Shown piece by piece: positions 40,487 through 50,442 of a stretch of DNA of 64,000 bases. This DNA comes from Streptomyces sp. WAC05374 (GTDB lineage Bacteria > Actinomycetota > Actinomycetes > Streptomycetales > Streptomycetaceae): contig NZ_SMNQ01000008.1 of assembly GCF_004353505.1 (NCBI RefSeq), positions 62,001-126,000 of the forward strand, given 5' to 3'. Numbering within the stretch: position 1 is the stretch's first letter; every line of letters starts with the position of its first letter. Both the position numbers and the translations under genes were made by a program. The notes under the pieces are model-generated. The model was given only the letters and a program-made list of their open reading frames with translations. It was not told where the DNA came from and made no database searches.

Positions 40487-41425
40487 GTGAGAAGTGCAAC
40501 CCCCGCCCCGCGGGTCATCGCCGTCGTCGGCCCCACCGCGGCCGGAAAGTCCGATCTGGGCGTCCACCTCGCCCAGGAGCTGGGCGGAGAAGTCGTCAAC
40601 GCCGACTCCATGCAGCTCTACCGGGGGATGGACATCGGCACCGCCAAACTGACGCCCGAGGAGCGCGGTGGCATCCCCCACCACCTCCTCGACATCTGGG
40701 ACGTCACGGAGGCGGCCAGCGTCGCCGAGTACCAGCGCCTGGCCCGTGCGGAGATCGACCGGCTCCTCGCCGCCGGCCGCACGCCCGTCCTCGTCGGCGG
40801 CTCCGGGCTGTACGTACGCGGGGCCATCGACGCCCTGGAGTTCCCCGGCACCGACCCCGCCGTGCGCGCCCGCCTCGAGGCCGAGCTGGACGAGCGCGGC
40901 TCCGGCGCCCTGCACGCCCGCCTCGCCGCAGCCGACCCCGAGGCCGCGCGCGCCATCCTGCCCAGCAACGGCCGCCGCATCGTGCGGGCCCTCGAGGTCA
41001 TCGAGATCACCGGCCGGCCCTTCACCGCGAACCTCCCCGGCCACGACTCGGTGTACGACACCGTCCAGATCGGCGTCGACGTCGCCCGCCCGGAGCTCGA
41101 CGACCGGATCACCGCGCGCGTGGACCGGATGTGGGAGGCCGGGCTCGTCGACGAGGTGCGCGCCCTGGAGGCCCGCGGCCTGCGCGAGGGCCGCACCGCC
41201 TCCCGCGCGCTCGGCTACCAGCAGGTCCTGGCCGCGCTCGCGGGGGAGTGCACCGAGGAGGAGGCGCGCGCCGAGACGGTACGCGCCACCAAGCGCTTCG
41301 CGCGCCGCCAGGACTCCTGGTTCCGCCGCGACCCGCGCGTCCACTGGATGAGCGGCGCCGCCGCCGACCGCGCGGAACTTCCGCATCAGGCGCTGGCGTT
41401 GGTCGAACGAGCGGTTACAGCCTGA
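40487..41425 (+). CDS. miaA: tRNA dimethylallyltransferase
   Basis: This 312-residue P-loop enzyme has VVGPTAAGKSDLGV at residues 13-26, NADSMQLYRGMDIGTAKLT, the substrate loop VGGSGLYVRGAID, and the C-terminal tRNA-binding ATKRFARRQDSWFRRD. It transfers the dimethylallyl group from DMAPP to A37 of tRNAs reading UNN codons. GTG 40487 fits the family N-terminus; a clear ribosome binding site is lacking. Confidence 0.96.
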   Translation: MRSATPAPRVIAVVGPTAAGKSDLGVHLAQELGGEVVNADSMQLYRGMDIGTAKLTPEERGGIPHHLLDIWDVTEAASVAEYQRLARAEIDRLLAAGRTPVLVGGSGLYVRGAIDALEFPGTDPAVRARLEAELDERGSGALHARLAAADPEAARAILPSNGRRIVRALEVIEITGRPFTANLPGHDSVYDTVQIGVDVARPELDDRITARVDRMWEAGLVDEVRALEARGLREGRTASRALGYQQVLAALAGECTEEEARAETVRATKRFARRQDSWFRRDPRVHWMSGAAADRAELPHQALALVERAVTA

Positions 41426-41526
41426 TCACGTGATGGCATCGGGACGCCCTGCCCGTCATTCCAGCGGTCGGGGCCGTGCCATCATCGAGCATCGATCGAC
41501 CAGTGGAACCCTAGTTGGGAGGGCGC

Positions 41527-42000
41527 GTGGCGATGGAGGCCGGCCCTCGCGACAGAGAACACCAGGAAGCACCGGACGAACCCCAGGTGGCCAGCAACGC
41601 ACCGGGCCTGAGCCCGGACGGTCCCGACCTCAACGAGGACGGGACGCAGGAGATCACCCCCGACGAGGTCGAGGTCGAACTGCGCCCGCAGCGCAAGCTG
41701 CGCATCTGGCAGCTCGCCCCCATCGTGGGCCTCGCCGTGATCGGTTCGCTGATGTTCGGCTTCCCCCTCGCCTTCGGCTCGGGCGACGGCGGCGCGGTCC
41801 TCGCCATGCTGGGCCTGCTGCTCTGCGGCTGCGCCGCCGGCTGGGGCATGATGGCCGCCCGCCGCGTGGGCTACACATGGCCCGGCCTGCCCGCCCGGGG
41901 CTCCGGCGAGCGCCCCGACTGGCGCGTGATCGCCCTGTACGCGGTCGGCGTCGCCGTCCCGGTGGTCCTCGCCGTCTGGCGCGTCGCCCGGCTGCGCTGA
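41527..42000 (+). CDS. Small membrane protein, function unknown
   Basis: This 157-residue protein has an acidic, probably cytoplasmic N-terminus (about 1-60), then three membrane helices: WQLAPIVGLAVIGSLMFGF, a second Gly/Leu-rich helix near 90-110, and VIALYAVGVAVPVVLAVWRV at the end. GTG 41527 was chosen because GGGAGGG lies 4 bases upstream; ATG 41533 is the alternative. It lies between miaA and dapF; no function is evident. Confidence 0.8.
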   Translation: MAMEAGPRDREHQEAPDEPQVASNAPGLSPDGPDLNEDGTQEITPDEVEVELRPQRKLRIWQLAPIVGLAVIGSLMFGFPLAFGSGDGGAVLAMLGLLLCGCAAGWGMMAARRVGYTWPGLPARGSGERPDWRVIALYAVGVAVPVVLAVWRVARLR

Positions 42001-42067
42001 CGCGTCCCGGTGGCCGCCGGGCGGGCTGACCGGCCCGTTGCCGGACCCCACCCGTAGGATTGATCCC

Positions 42068-42955
42068 GTGACCACCGAACCCGTGACCAGCGCGCCGATC
42101 GCCTTCCTCAAGGGCCACGGCACGGAGAACGACTTCGTGATCGTGCCCGACCCGGACAACGCCATCGACCTGCCCGCCGGTGTCGTCGCCCGTCTGTGCG
42201 ACCGCCGCGCCGGCATCGGCGGCGACGGGGTGCTGCACGTGGTCCGGTCCGCCGCGCACCCCGAGGCGCGCGACATGGCCGGCGGGGCCGAGTGGTTCAT
42301 GGACTACCGCAACGCGGACGGGTCGGTGGCCGAGATGTGCGGCAACGGCGTCCGGGTCTTCGCCCGCTACCTCCAGCACGCGGGGCACGTCACCGCCGGG
42401 GACGTCGCGGTCGCCACCCGCGGCGGCGTCAAGCGCGTCCACCTCGCCAAGAACGGTGATGTCACCGTCTCCATGGGCCGCGCCCGGCTCCCCGAGGACG
42501 GCGTCACGGTCACCGTCGGCGCCCGTAGCTGGCCCGCGAGGAACGTGAACATGGGCAATCCGCACGCGGTGGCCTTCGTCGAGGACCTCGACCACGCGGG
42601 CGACCTGCGCACGGAGCCGCCGTACGAGCCGGCCGCCGTCTACCCCGAGGGCGTCAACATCGAGTTCGTCGCCGACCGCGGCCCCCGCCACGTGGCCATG
42701 CGCGTCCACGAGCGCGGCGCCGCCGAGACCCGCTCGTGCGGCACGGGCGCGTGCGCGGTGGCCGTCGCGGCCGCCCGGCGCGACGGCGCCGACCCCGCCG
42801 CGACGGGGACCCCGGTCACGTACACCGTGGACGTCCTCGGCGGCACGCTGGTGATCACCGAGCACCCCGACGGGGAGATCGAGATGACCGGCCCCGCGGT
42901 GATCGTCGCCGAGGGCAGCATCGCCCCGGAGTGGCTCGCCTCCCTCCGCGCCTGA
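42068..42955 (+). CDS. dapF: Diaminopimelate epimerase
   Basis: This 295-residue enzyme converts LL- to meso-diaminopimelate for lysine and, in part, cell wall. The two catalytic cysteines sit in MCGNGVRVFARYL and TRSCGTGACAVAVAA, with NDFVIVPD near the start and NPHAVAFVEDL in the middle. GTG 42068 follows TAGGAT. Streptomyces peptidoglycan uses LL-DAP, so this enzyme mainly serves lysine synthesis. No other dap gene is adjacent. Confidence 0.97.
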   Translation: MTTEPVTSAPIAFLKGHGTENDFVIVPDPDNAIDLPAGVVARLCDRRAGIGGDGVLHVVRSAAHPEARDMAGGAEWFMDYRNADGSVAEMCGNGVRVFARYLQHAGHVTAGDVAVATRGGVKRVHLAKNGDVTVSMGRARLPEDGVTVTVGARSWPARNVNMGNPHAVAFVEDLDHAGDLRTEPPYEPAAVYPEGVNIEFVADRGPRHVAMRVHERGAAETRSCGTGACAVAVAAARRDGADPAATGTPVTYTVDVLGGTLVITEHPDGEIEMTGPAVIVAEGSIAPEWLASLRA

Positions 42956-43188
42956 GGCACGCGGCCCGCTCGCGGTGATCACCCGCCGCGCTCGTCCCGT
43001 GTGCTCGTTCGGCATGCTCGTCTGAGACCCGAGCTGAACCTTTGCGCACTCGTCGCTCGAATGGGTGATCCCGTTCACGCTGGGCGAGAGCGGGTCAGCG
43101 CTACGTGGTGGGCTCGGTAGCATCAAGCACCGGCCCGGCGGGCACGCCTTGCCCGCCCCACCGCCGGTCGACGCCGTCGGAGGTGCCC

Positions 43189-45618
43189 ATGAGCGCAGAG
43201 GCCACCAACCTGAGTGCCGAGGCCACGAACCCCGCGCCCAGCCGTCGGCGCGGCCGCCCGAGGATCGACCTCCGGAGGCTCGGCCGCGCCGCCCTGCTCG
43301 GCCCCGGAGCGCGGGACCGGCTGCCCGACGCCATCAGCCATGTCGCCGAGGCCCACCGCGCCCACCACCCGGACGCCGACCTCGCCGTCCTGCACCGGGC
43401 CTACCTGCTGGCCGAGTCCTCGCACCGGGGCCAGTTCCGCAAGAGCGGCGAGCCCTACATCACCCACCCGCTGGCCGTCACGCTCATTCTCGCCGAACTG
43501 GGTGCCGAGACCACCACCTTGACCGCCTCCCTCCTCCACGACACGGTGGAGGACACGGACGTGACCCTGGATCAGGTGCGGGAGGAGTTCGGCGAGGAGG
43601 TCTGCTACCTCGTCGACGGCGTCACCAAACTGGAGAAGGTCGACTACGGCGCCGCCGCCGAGCCCGAGACCTTCCGCAAGATGCTCGTCGCCACCGGCAA
43701 CGACGTACGCGTCATGTCCATCAAACTCGCCGACCGGCTGCACAACATGCGCACCCTCGGCGTGATGCGTCCCGAGAAACAGGTCCGCATCGCCAAGGTC
43801 ACCCGCGACGTCCTCATCCCGCTCGCCGAACGGCTCGGCGTACAGGCCCTCAAGACCGAGCTGGAGGACCTGGTCTTCGCCATCCTCCACCCCGCCGAGT
43901 ACGAGAACACCCGCGCCCTGATCGCCGACAACGCCACCGCCGGGGACGCGCTCGCCGCCATCGCCGACGACGTCCGGGGGGTGCTCAGGGAGGCCCGCAT
44001 CCCTGCCGAAGTGCTCGTACGGCCGCGCCACTTCGTCTCCGTGCACCGCGTCCGGCTCAAGCGCGGCGAACTGCGCGGGACCGACTTCGGACGGCTGCTC
44101 GTCCTGGTGGGGGAGGACGCCGACTGCTACGGGGTGCTCGGTGAGCTGCACACCTGCTTCACGCCGGTGATCTCCGAGTTCAAGGACTTCATCGCCGCCC
44201 CCAAGTTCAACCTGTACCAGTCGCTGCACACGGCCGTCGCCGCGCCCGACGGAGCCGTCGCCGAAGTCCTCATCCGTACGCACCAGATGCACAAGGTCGC
44301 CGAAGCGGGCGTCGTCGCCCTCGGCAACCCGTACGCGGCGCCGGCGGAAGGCGCCGAATGCGCGGGCGAGGACGGCGAACGCACCGACCCCACCCGGCCC
44401 GGCTGGCTCTCCAGGCTCCTCGCCTGGCAGCAGGCCACTCCCGACCCCGACACCTTCTGGACCTCGCTCCGCGCCGACCTGGCCCAGGACGGCGAGATCA
44501 CCGTCTTTCCCCCGGACGGCGGCACCCTCGCGCTGCCCGCCGGCGCGACGTGCGTGGACGCCGCGTACGCCCAGTACGGCGAGGCGGCCCACACCTGTGT
44601 CGGCGCCCGCGTCAACGGCCGCCTGGCCGCGCTGGGAACGGTCCTGAACGACGGGGACACCGTGGAGCTGCTGCTCGCCCGGGGCGAGGCGGGGCCGGAC
44701 AGCCGCCCGGCGGACCGGCCCGGCGACGCGGCCCCCGGCGACGACCCCCGCGAGACCCCCGCCCAGGGACGCCCGGGCGCCGCCGCCCCCGCTGCGGCCG
44801 GTCCGGCAGACGCGAACCGGCCCGGCGACGCGGACCGGACCGGCGACGCCCCGGGCACCCGTGCCCTCGGCGCCCTGGAGGCCCATGCCGCCGAGGACCC
44901 GGCCGCCGGCACCTGTTCCGGCGACCCCGGCCCCGGCACCCCCGGCCCCGGCACCCCCGGCCCGGACGACCTCGGCGCCGACGACCCGGCCGCCGGGCCG
45001 TCGCCCGACTGGCTGCGGCACGCCCGTACGCCGGCCGCCCGGATCGCCATCACCGGCTGGCTCGCCGCGCACCCCGAGGGCGTGAGGGTCCCGGCGGCCG
45101 CGCCCCGCCGGCCGGCCGCCGCCATGAGCGCCGACCACGCGCCCGCCCGGGAGACCGGGGCCAGCGCGGTCGTGACCGGCCTGCCGGACGCGCCCGTACG
45201 GCTCGCCCGCTGCTGCACGCCCGTCCCGCCCGACGCGGTCACCGGTTTCCCGGTGCGCGGCGGGAATGTCACCGTCCACCGCGTCGGATGCCCCGCCGTA
45301 CGGCGCATGGAGGCGGCCGGGCGGGTACCGGTCGAGGTGCGGTGGGGCGAGACGGCCGAGTGCCGGGTCACCCTGGTCGCCGAGGCGTTCGGACGGCCCC
45401 GGCTGCTCGCCGACCTCACGGAGGCCATCGCGACGGCGGGCGCGGCGATCGTCTCGGCCACCGTGGAGCCGCCCAGCGAGCAGCGCGTACGGCACACGTA
45501 CACGCTCCAGCTCCCCGACGCCGCCGAGCTCCCCGCCCTGATGCGCGTCATGCGCGACGTGCCGGGCGTCTACGACGTGAGCCGCCCCCAGCAGCCGGCC
45601 ACCACCTCCACCATCTGA
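43189..45618 (+). CDS. rshA: RelA/SpoT homologue with divergent synthetase domain
   Basis: This 809-residue protein has an HD hydrolase domain (about 65-190; LLHDTVEDTDVTLDQ), a synthetase-like domain (about 280-390; FKDFIAAPKFNLYQSLHT), TGS (about 430-500; ITVFPPDGGTLALPAGA), a Pro/Gly/Ala-rich linker (about 500-640), a Cys motif ARCCTPVPPDAV and a C-terminal ACT-like region. It should degrade and possibly make (p)ppGpp. The synthetase departs from consensus: the usual IxxKM segment reads VHRVRLKRGELRG and the AIR arginine is missing (TDFGRLLVLV), so synthesis may be weak or lost. CGGAGGTG precedes ATG 43189. Its position after dapF agrees with what I recall for rshA in S. coelicolor. Confidence 0.9.
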   Translation: MSAEATNLSAEATNPAPSRRRGRPRIDLRRLGRAALLGPGARDRLPDAISHVAEAHRAHHPDADLAVLHRAYLLAESSHRGQFRKSGEPYITHPLAVTLILAELGAETTTLTASLLHDTVEDTDVTLDQVREEFGEEVCYLVDGVTKLEKVDYGAAAEPETFRKMLVATGNDVRVMSIKLADRLHNMRTLGVMRPEKQVRIAKVTRDVLIPLAERLGVQALKTELEDLVFAILHPAEYENTRALIADNATAGDALAAIADDVRGVLREARIPAEVLVRPRHFVSVHRVRLKRGELRGTDFGRLLVLVGEDADCYGVLGELHTCFTPVISEFKDFIAAPKFNLYQSLHTAVAAPDGAVAEVLIRTHQMHKVAEAGVVALGNPYAAPAEGAECAGEDGERTDPTRPGWLSRLLAWQQATPDPDTFWTSLRADLAQDGEITVFPPDGGTLALPAGATCVDAAYAQYGEAAHTCVGARVNGRLAALGTVLNDGDTVELLLARGEAGPDSRPADRPGDAAPGDDPRETPAQGRPGAAAPAAAGPADANRPGDADRTGDAPGTRALGALEAHAAEDPAAGTCSGDPGPGTPGPGTPGPDDLGADDPAAGPSPDWLRHARTPAARIAITGWLAAHPEGVRVPAAAPRRPAAAMSADHAPARETGASAVVTGLPDAPVRLARCCTPVPPDAVTGFPVRGGNVTVHRVGCPAVRRMEAAGRVPVEVRWGETAECRVTLVAEAFGRPRLLADLTEAIATAGAAIVSATVEPPSEQRVRHTYTLQLPDAAELPALMRVMRDVPGVYDVSRPQQPATTSTI

Positions 45619-45684
45619 CCTCGCCGGCTCGAGGTCGACCGAACACCGGCCGACCGCCGACCGAGCCTTGACCGACTTCGCTCG

Positions 45685-45755
45685 TCCTTGACCGAGTCCG
45701 TCCGAGCCCGTCCGAGTCCGCGCCCGAGTCCGTCCGAGTGCGTTCGCGTGCGCGG
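45685..45755. repeat. Degenerate GAGTCCGTCC repeats before the M1 peptidase gene
   Basis: The words CGAGTCCGTCCGAG and variants (CGAGCCCGTCCGAG, CGAGTCCGCGCCCGAG) recur several times in a row in this noncoding stretch. Units are imperfect and of unequal length. No promoter could be assigned with confidence. Confidence 0.5.
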
Positions 45756-45805
45756 AGGCGCGCGCCGTCGCGGTACCGGGTCGGCGCGCTGGTAGCGGTT
45801 GCTCC

Positions 45806-47326
45806 ATGCCCCTCTCATCGCGTGCACCTCGCACCACCCGCACCACCCGCACCTCGCGGCGCCTCCGCGTGGCGCTGGTCGCGGCGGCCTCGGCCGGTCT
45901 CCTCGGCGCGGCGCTGCCCGCTGCCGAGCCCCTCGGCATCGGCGACCCCCTGTTCCCGCAGCTCGGCAATCCCGGGTACGACGTCCTCGCGTACGACATC
46001 GCCCTCACCTACCGGGGTGACAACACCAAGCCGCTGGACGCCGTCACCAAGATCGACGCACAGGTGACCGATCGCCTCGAGCGCATCAACCTGGACTTCA
46101 CGCACGGCACCGTGCGCACGGTCGAGGTCGACGGGCGGCCCGCCGGGTTCGCGACCAGCGGCGAGGACCTGGTCATCGAGCCGGCGCGGGCGATCGGCCC
46201 CGGCGAGCGGGTGCACATCGCCGTCACCCACACCAGCGACCCGGCCGGCCCCAGGAACGCGGGCGGCTGGGTCCGTACCGCCGACGGTCTGGCGATGGCC
46301 AACCAGGCCGACGCCGCGCACCGCGTCTTCCCGGGCAACGACCACCCCGCCGACAAGGCGTACTTCACCTTCCGCGTCACGGCGCCCAAGGGCCTGACCG
46401 TGGTGGCCAACGGGCACAGGGTGGCCCGGGCACTCGCCGGCGACACCCAGACCTGGCTGTACCGGGGTGACCGGCCCATGGCCACCGAGCTGGCCCAGGT
46501 GTCCATCGGCCGCTCCACCGTGGTCCGCCGCACGGGCCCCAACGGCCTGCCCATCCGTGACGTCGTGCCGTCCGCCGACGCCGACCGGATGGAACCCTGG
46601 CTGAAGAGGACCCCGGCCCACCTGGAGTGGATGGAGCGCAAGGTCGGCCGCTACCCCTTCGAGACGTACGGCGTGCTCGTCGCCGACGCCGAGACCGGCT
46701 TCGAGCTGGAGACCCAGACGCTCTCCCTCTTCGAGCGCTCGCTGTTCACCAGGGGCACGCTCCCGAAGTGGTTCGTCGAATCGATCATGGTGCACGAGCT
46801 GGCCCACCACTGGTTCGGCAACAGCGTCTCGCCACGCCGCTGGGCCGACCTGTGGCTCAACGAAGGACACGCCACCTGGTACGAGGCGCTGTACGCGGAG
46901 GAGACGGCGAAGCAGCCCCTGGAGCGGCGCATGCGCCAGGCCTACCTCGACTCCGACCGCTGGCGCGCGGCGGGCGGGCCGCCGGCCGCGCCCAGGCCAC
47001 CCGCCGCGGGTCAGAAGATCAGCCTGTTCCGGCCGGTCGTCTACGACGGCAGCGCCCTGGTCCTGTACGCGCTGCGGCAGGAGATCGGCGAGGACGCCTT
47101 CGAGCGGCTGGAGCGGCGCTGGGTGACGCGGTACGCGCACGGGACGGCGAGCACCGCCGACTTCGTACGGCTCGCCTCGGAGGAGGCCGGGCGGGACCTG
47201 ACCGAGTTCCTCCACGGCTGGCTGTACGCCGAACGCACCCCCAAGATGCCGGGCCACCCGGACTGGCGCAGCAAGGCTCCGGCCAAGGGCGCCACCAAGG
47301 CCCCGGCCCCCGCCGCCAAGCGCTGA
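45806..47326 (+). CDS. Secreted M1-family zinc metallopeptidase
   Basis: This 506-residue gluzincin has the zinc site HELAHHW (about residue 330) with the third ligand in WLNEGHATWYE. The N-terminus has a basic Arg/Thr-rich head then a hydrophobic stretch LRVALVAAASAGLLGAALPA, a likely secretion signal. The N-terminal beta-domain covers about 50-220. It lacks the long C-terminal domain of PepN, as usual for secreted actinobacterial members, and ends in Ala/Lys/Pro repeats. It should cleave N-terminal residues from peptides outside the cell. Confidence 0.92.
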   Translation: MPLSSRAPRTTRTTRTSRRLRVALVAAASAGLLGAALPAAEPLGIGDPLFPQLGNPGYDVLAYDIALTYRGDNTKPLDAVTKIDAQVTDRLERINLDFTHGTVRTVEVDGRPAGFATSGEDLVIEPARAIGPGERVHIAVTHTSDPAGPRNAGGWVRTADGLAMANQADAAHRVFPGNDHPADKAYFTFRVTAPKGLTVVANGHRVARALAGDTQTWLYRGDRPMATELAQVSIGRSTVVRRTGPNGLPIRDVVPSADADRMEPWLKRTPAHLEWMERKVGRYPFETYGVLVADAETGFELETQTLSLFERSLFTRGTLPKWFVESIMVHELAHHWFGNSVSPRRWADLWLNEGHATWYEALYAEETAKQPLERRMRQAYLDSDRWRAAGGPPAAPRPPAAGQKISLFRPVVYDGSALVLYALRQEIGEDAFERLERRWVTRYAHGTASTADFVRLASEEAGRDLTEFLHGWLYAERTPKMPGHPDWRSKAPAKGATKAPAPAAKR

Positions 47327-47565
47327 CCGGCCCTCTTGACCAGCCCTCCTGACCGGCCCTTTCGCGCCCCGGAAATCGGGGTGACGGGCCCGGCGGTACC
47401 GTGCGACCATCAACGGGTCGGCGGCGCTGCCGGGTCCCTGGAATGCCAAGGGCCCGCCCCGGGAATCATTCGGGGGAGTCACGCGTTGTGACTGACGTAC
47501 CGAGTACTGTTCGAGCCGTTCGGGCCCTCCGGGCCGCTCGGACGACCCCACTACGTAAGGATCCA

Positions 47566-49071
47566 ATGACCTCCTCTTCATCCCCTTCCCAGGACGCGCA
47601 GAGCTTCGCGGACAAGAGCCGCACGGAAAGCCTTCGGGCCGATGCCCTGATGGAAGAGGACGTCGCCTGGAGCTACGAGATCGACGGGGACCGGGACGGC
47701 GACCAGTTCGACCGCTCCGAGCGTGCCGCGCTGCGCCGTGTGGCGGGCCTCTCCACCGAGCTCGAGGACGTCACCGAGGTCGAGTACCGGCAGCTTCGCC
47801 TGGAGCGCGTCGTGCTGGTCGGCGTATGGACCTCGGGGACCGTCCAGGACGCGGAGAATTCCCTCGCGGAGCTGGCGGCGCTCGCCGAGACGGCGGGCGC
47901 GCTGGTGCTCGACGGAGTGATCCAGCGCCGTGACAAGCCGGACCCGGCCACGTACATCGGCTCCGGCAAGGCGTACGAGCTGCGCGACATCGTGCTCGAG
48001 ACCGGGGCCGACACCGTCGTCTGCGACGGTGAGCTCAGCCCCGGCCAGTTGATCCACCTCGAGGACGTCGTCAAGGTCAAGGTGGTCGACCGGACCGCCC
48101 TGATCCTCGACATCTTCGCCCAGCACGCCAAGTCCCGAGAGGGCAAGGCGCAGGTCTCGCTGGCCCAGATGCAGTACATGCTGCCGAGGCTGCGAGGCTG
48201 GGGCCAGTCGCTGTCCCGGCAGATGGGTGGCGGTGGCTCCGGTTCCTCGGGCGGCGGCATGGCCACCCGTGGTCCCGGTGAGACCAAGATCGAGACGGAC
48301 CGGCGTCGGATCCGCGAGAAGATGGCGAAGATGCGCCGGGAGATCGCGGAGATGAAGACCGGCCGCGAGATCAAGCGGCAGGAGCGGCGGCGCAACAAGG
48401 TCCCGTCGGTCGCCATCGCCGGCTACACCAACGCCGGCAAGTCGTCCCTGCTGAACAGGCTCACGGGCGCGGGCGTCCTGGTGGAGAACGCGCTGTTCGC
48501 CACCCTCGACCCGACCGTGCGCCGGGCCGAGACGCCGAGCGGCCGGCTGTACACGCTGGCCGACACCGTCGGCTTCGTCCGGCACCTGCCGCACCACCTC
48601 GTCGAGGCGTTCCGCTCCACCATGGAGGAGGTCGGTGACTCCGACCTGATCCTGCACGTGGTGGACGGCTCGCACCCGGCGCCGGAGGAGCAGCTCGCCG
48701 CCGTGCGCGAGGTGATCCGCGACGTGGGCGCGGTGGACGTGCCCGAGATCGTGGTGATCAACAAGGCGGATGCCGCTGACCCGCTCGTACTCCAGCGGCT
48801 CCTGCGCATCGAGCGGCACTCGATCGCGGTGTCGGCGCGGACCGGCCAGGGCATCGACGAGCTGCTCGCGCTGATCGACGCCGAGCTGCCGCGACCGCGG
48901 GTCGAGATCGAGGCGCTCCTGCCGTACACGCAGGGCGCGCTGGTCTCGCGTGCGCACGCCGAGGGCGAGGTGCTCTCCGAGGAGCACACGTCGGAGGGCA
49001 CGCTGCTCAAGGCGCGGGTGCACGAGGAACTGGCGGCGTCGCTGGCGCCGTACGTGCCCGCGGCGCACTGA
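47566..49071 (+). CDS. hflX: Ribosome-associated GTPase HflX
   Basis: This 501-residue GTPase has the HflX N-terminal domain (IQRRDKPDPATYIGSGKA, DGELSPGQLIHLED), a Gly/Ser linker (GGGGSGSSGGGMATRGPGE, about 222-240) and the G domain with G1 GYTNAGKSS, G3 DTVGFV and G4 NKAD. HflX splits stalled or stress-damaged 70S ribosomes. TAAGGA lies 4 bases before ATG 47566; the open frame upstream starts earlier but without family similarity. The 239-base gap before it presumably holds its promoter. Confidence 0.95.
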   Translation: MTSSSSPSQDAQSFADKSRTESLRADALMEEDVAWSYEIDGDRDGDQFDRSERAALRRVAGLSTELEDVTEVEYRQLRLERVVLVGVWTSGTVQDAENSLAELAALAETAGALVLDGVIQRRDKPDPATYIGSGKAYELRDIVLETGADTVVCDGELSPGQLIHLEDVVKVKVVDRTALILDIFAQHAKSREGKAQVSLAQMQYMLPRLRGWGQSLSRQMGGGGSGSSGGGMATRGPGETKIETDRRRIREKMAKMRREIAEMKTGREIKRQERRRNKVPSVAIAGYTNAGKSSLLNRLTGAGVLVENALFATLDPTVRRAETPSGRLYTLADTVGFVRHLPHHLVEAFRSTMEEVGDSDLILHVVDGSHPAPEEQLAAVREVIRDVGAVDVPEIVVINKADAADPLVLQRLLRIERHSIAVSARTGQGIDELLALIDAELPRPRVEIEALLPYTQGALVSRAHAEGEVLSEEHTSEGTLLKARVHEELAASLAPYVPAAH

Positions 49072-49190
49072 TCGCGGCGCGCTGACCGCGGCGTTCTGAC
49101 CGCGGCGACGGCGGCACCGGCCCGCGGCGGCGGCGGCTCGACCGGCACCGTCCGGCCACGGCGCCACGGCCGCCGTGCCGAGTGAACGGC

Positions 49191-49229
49191 CGAAGGCCCG
49201 CCCCCTCCTGGTGAGGGGGCGGGCCTTCG
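49191..49229. terminator. Bidirectional terminator after hflX
   Basis: A 17-bp perfect stem (49191-49207 with 49213-49229; left arm CGAAGGCCCGCCCCCTC) with loop CTGGT lies between convergent hflX and a protease gene. Confidence 0.92.
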
Positions 49230-49260
49230 CCGTGTCGCTTACCCGCGTGCTCGCGGCCGC

Positions 49261-50442
49261 CTACTGGCCGGCGAACTTGTCACTCATCATCGTGTAGATC
49301 TGCTCCGCGCCCCGGTCGAGCCGCGGACCGGCGAGCCAACCGGCGGTCACCGGGCCGATGGAGGTGTTGGACACCAGCGCCAGCTTGTTGCCCGGCTTCT
49401 CGATGAACCAGCCACCACCGGAGGAACCGCCCGTCATGGTGCAGCCGATGCGCCACATGGTCGGCGTACCGGGCGCGAGGGTGAGGCGGCCGGGACGGTC
49501 GACGCACTTGTGCATCAGCGCACCGTCGTACGGCGCGCCGGCCGGGTAGCCCCAGGCCCCCATCGCGGGGATGCCCATGGCCTCGGGGGCGGCGAAGTCG
49601 ATGTCGAGGGCGACGCCGACCGTCTCCTCCAGCGACTTGGTGCCGTTCTCGGGCTTCACATGCATCACGGCGTAGTCGTACGGGGCGCCCTCGCCGCCGG
49701 TGGGACCGCCCTGCGAGATCCACTCGCCGGAGGTCGCCACCCAGTCCGCCCAGTAGACGCCGTAGGGGGCGACCTCCTGAGGCTGCGCGCTCTCGAGCTG
49801 CGCCGGGGACTTGCCCAGGTCGTTGTACGCCGGGACGAAGGCGATGTTGCGGAACCAGCCGCCCGCCTTGCCGGCGTGCACGCAGTGGCCGGCGGTCCAG
49901 ACGAGGTTGGACTTGCCGGGGTTCTTGGGGTCCTTGACGACGGTCGCGGAGCAGACCATCGAGCCCTCGGGGGCGTCGAAGAACACCTTGCCGACCGGAG
50001 CGGCGTTCTTGTGGTACGGCTTCTCCTCGGCCACGGCCTGGACCGGCCGCGGCTCGGGGTCGGTGGCGCCCTGGTCACCGGTGGCGGCACCGGCGGCCAT
50101 GGTCTTCTGCGGCGACTTGGCGGACTGCATCCGCTCGGGCTTCCACAGCCCCTCGATCACCGGGTTGACGAAGTCCTTGGCCTCACGCAGCCACTTGTCC
50201 TTGTCCCAGTTCTTCCACTCGCCGTTCTTCCACTTCTCCGGGTCGACGCCGTGCTCCTTGAGCTTGTCGGCGAGGTCGGCGGGAAGCTCGGCCCCTCCCT
50301 GTCCACCGCCCTGGCCGTCGGCGGGCGTCGCCGAGGCAGGCGTGTCGGCCGCCTTGTCCTCCGTGGGGCCACAGGCGGTGGCCGTCAGCGTGAGCGCCGC
50401 GGCCAGGCCGGTGGCGGCCAGGAGCGGACGTATGGATCGCAT
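49261..50442 (-). CDS. Secreted trypsin-like serine protease, paralogue A
   Basis: This 393-residue protein has a signal peptide ending in a lipobox-like LTATAC (Cys about 22), so it may be a lipoprotein. A charged segment (WKNGEWKNWDKDKWLREAKD) follows, then a chymotrypsin-fold domain with His in VWTAGHCVHAG, Asp in PYDYAVMHV and Ser in MTGGSSGGGW. AGGGGGAA precedes ATG 50442. It shares most motifs with the next gene (50807-51982), so the two arose by duplication. Substrate unknown. Confidence 0.92.
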   Translation of the reverse strand: MRSIRPLLAATGLAAALTLTATACGPTEDKAADTPASATPADGQGGGQGGAELPADLADKLKEHGVDPEKWKNGEWKNWDKDKWLREAKDFVNPVIEGLWKPERMQSAKSPQKTMAAGAATGDQGATDPEPRPVQAVAEEKPYHKNAAPVGKVFFDAPEGSMVCSATVVKDPKNPGKSNLVWTAGHCVHAGKAGGWFRNIAFVPAYNDLGKSPAQLESAQPQEVAPYGVYWADWVATSGEWISQGGPTGGEGAPYDYAVMHVKPENGTKSLEETVGVALDIDFAAPEAMGIPAMGAWGYPAGAPYDGALMHKCVDRPGRLTLAPGTPTMWRIGCTMTGGSSGGGWFIEKPGNKLALVSNTSIGPVTAGWLAGPRLDRGAEQIYTMMSDKFAGQ

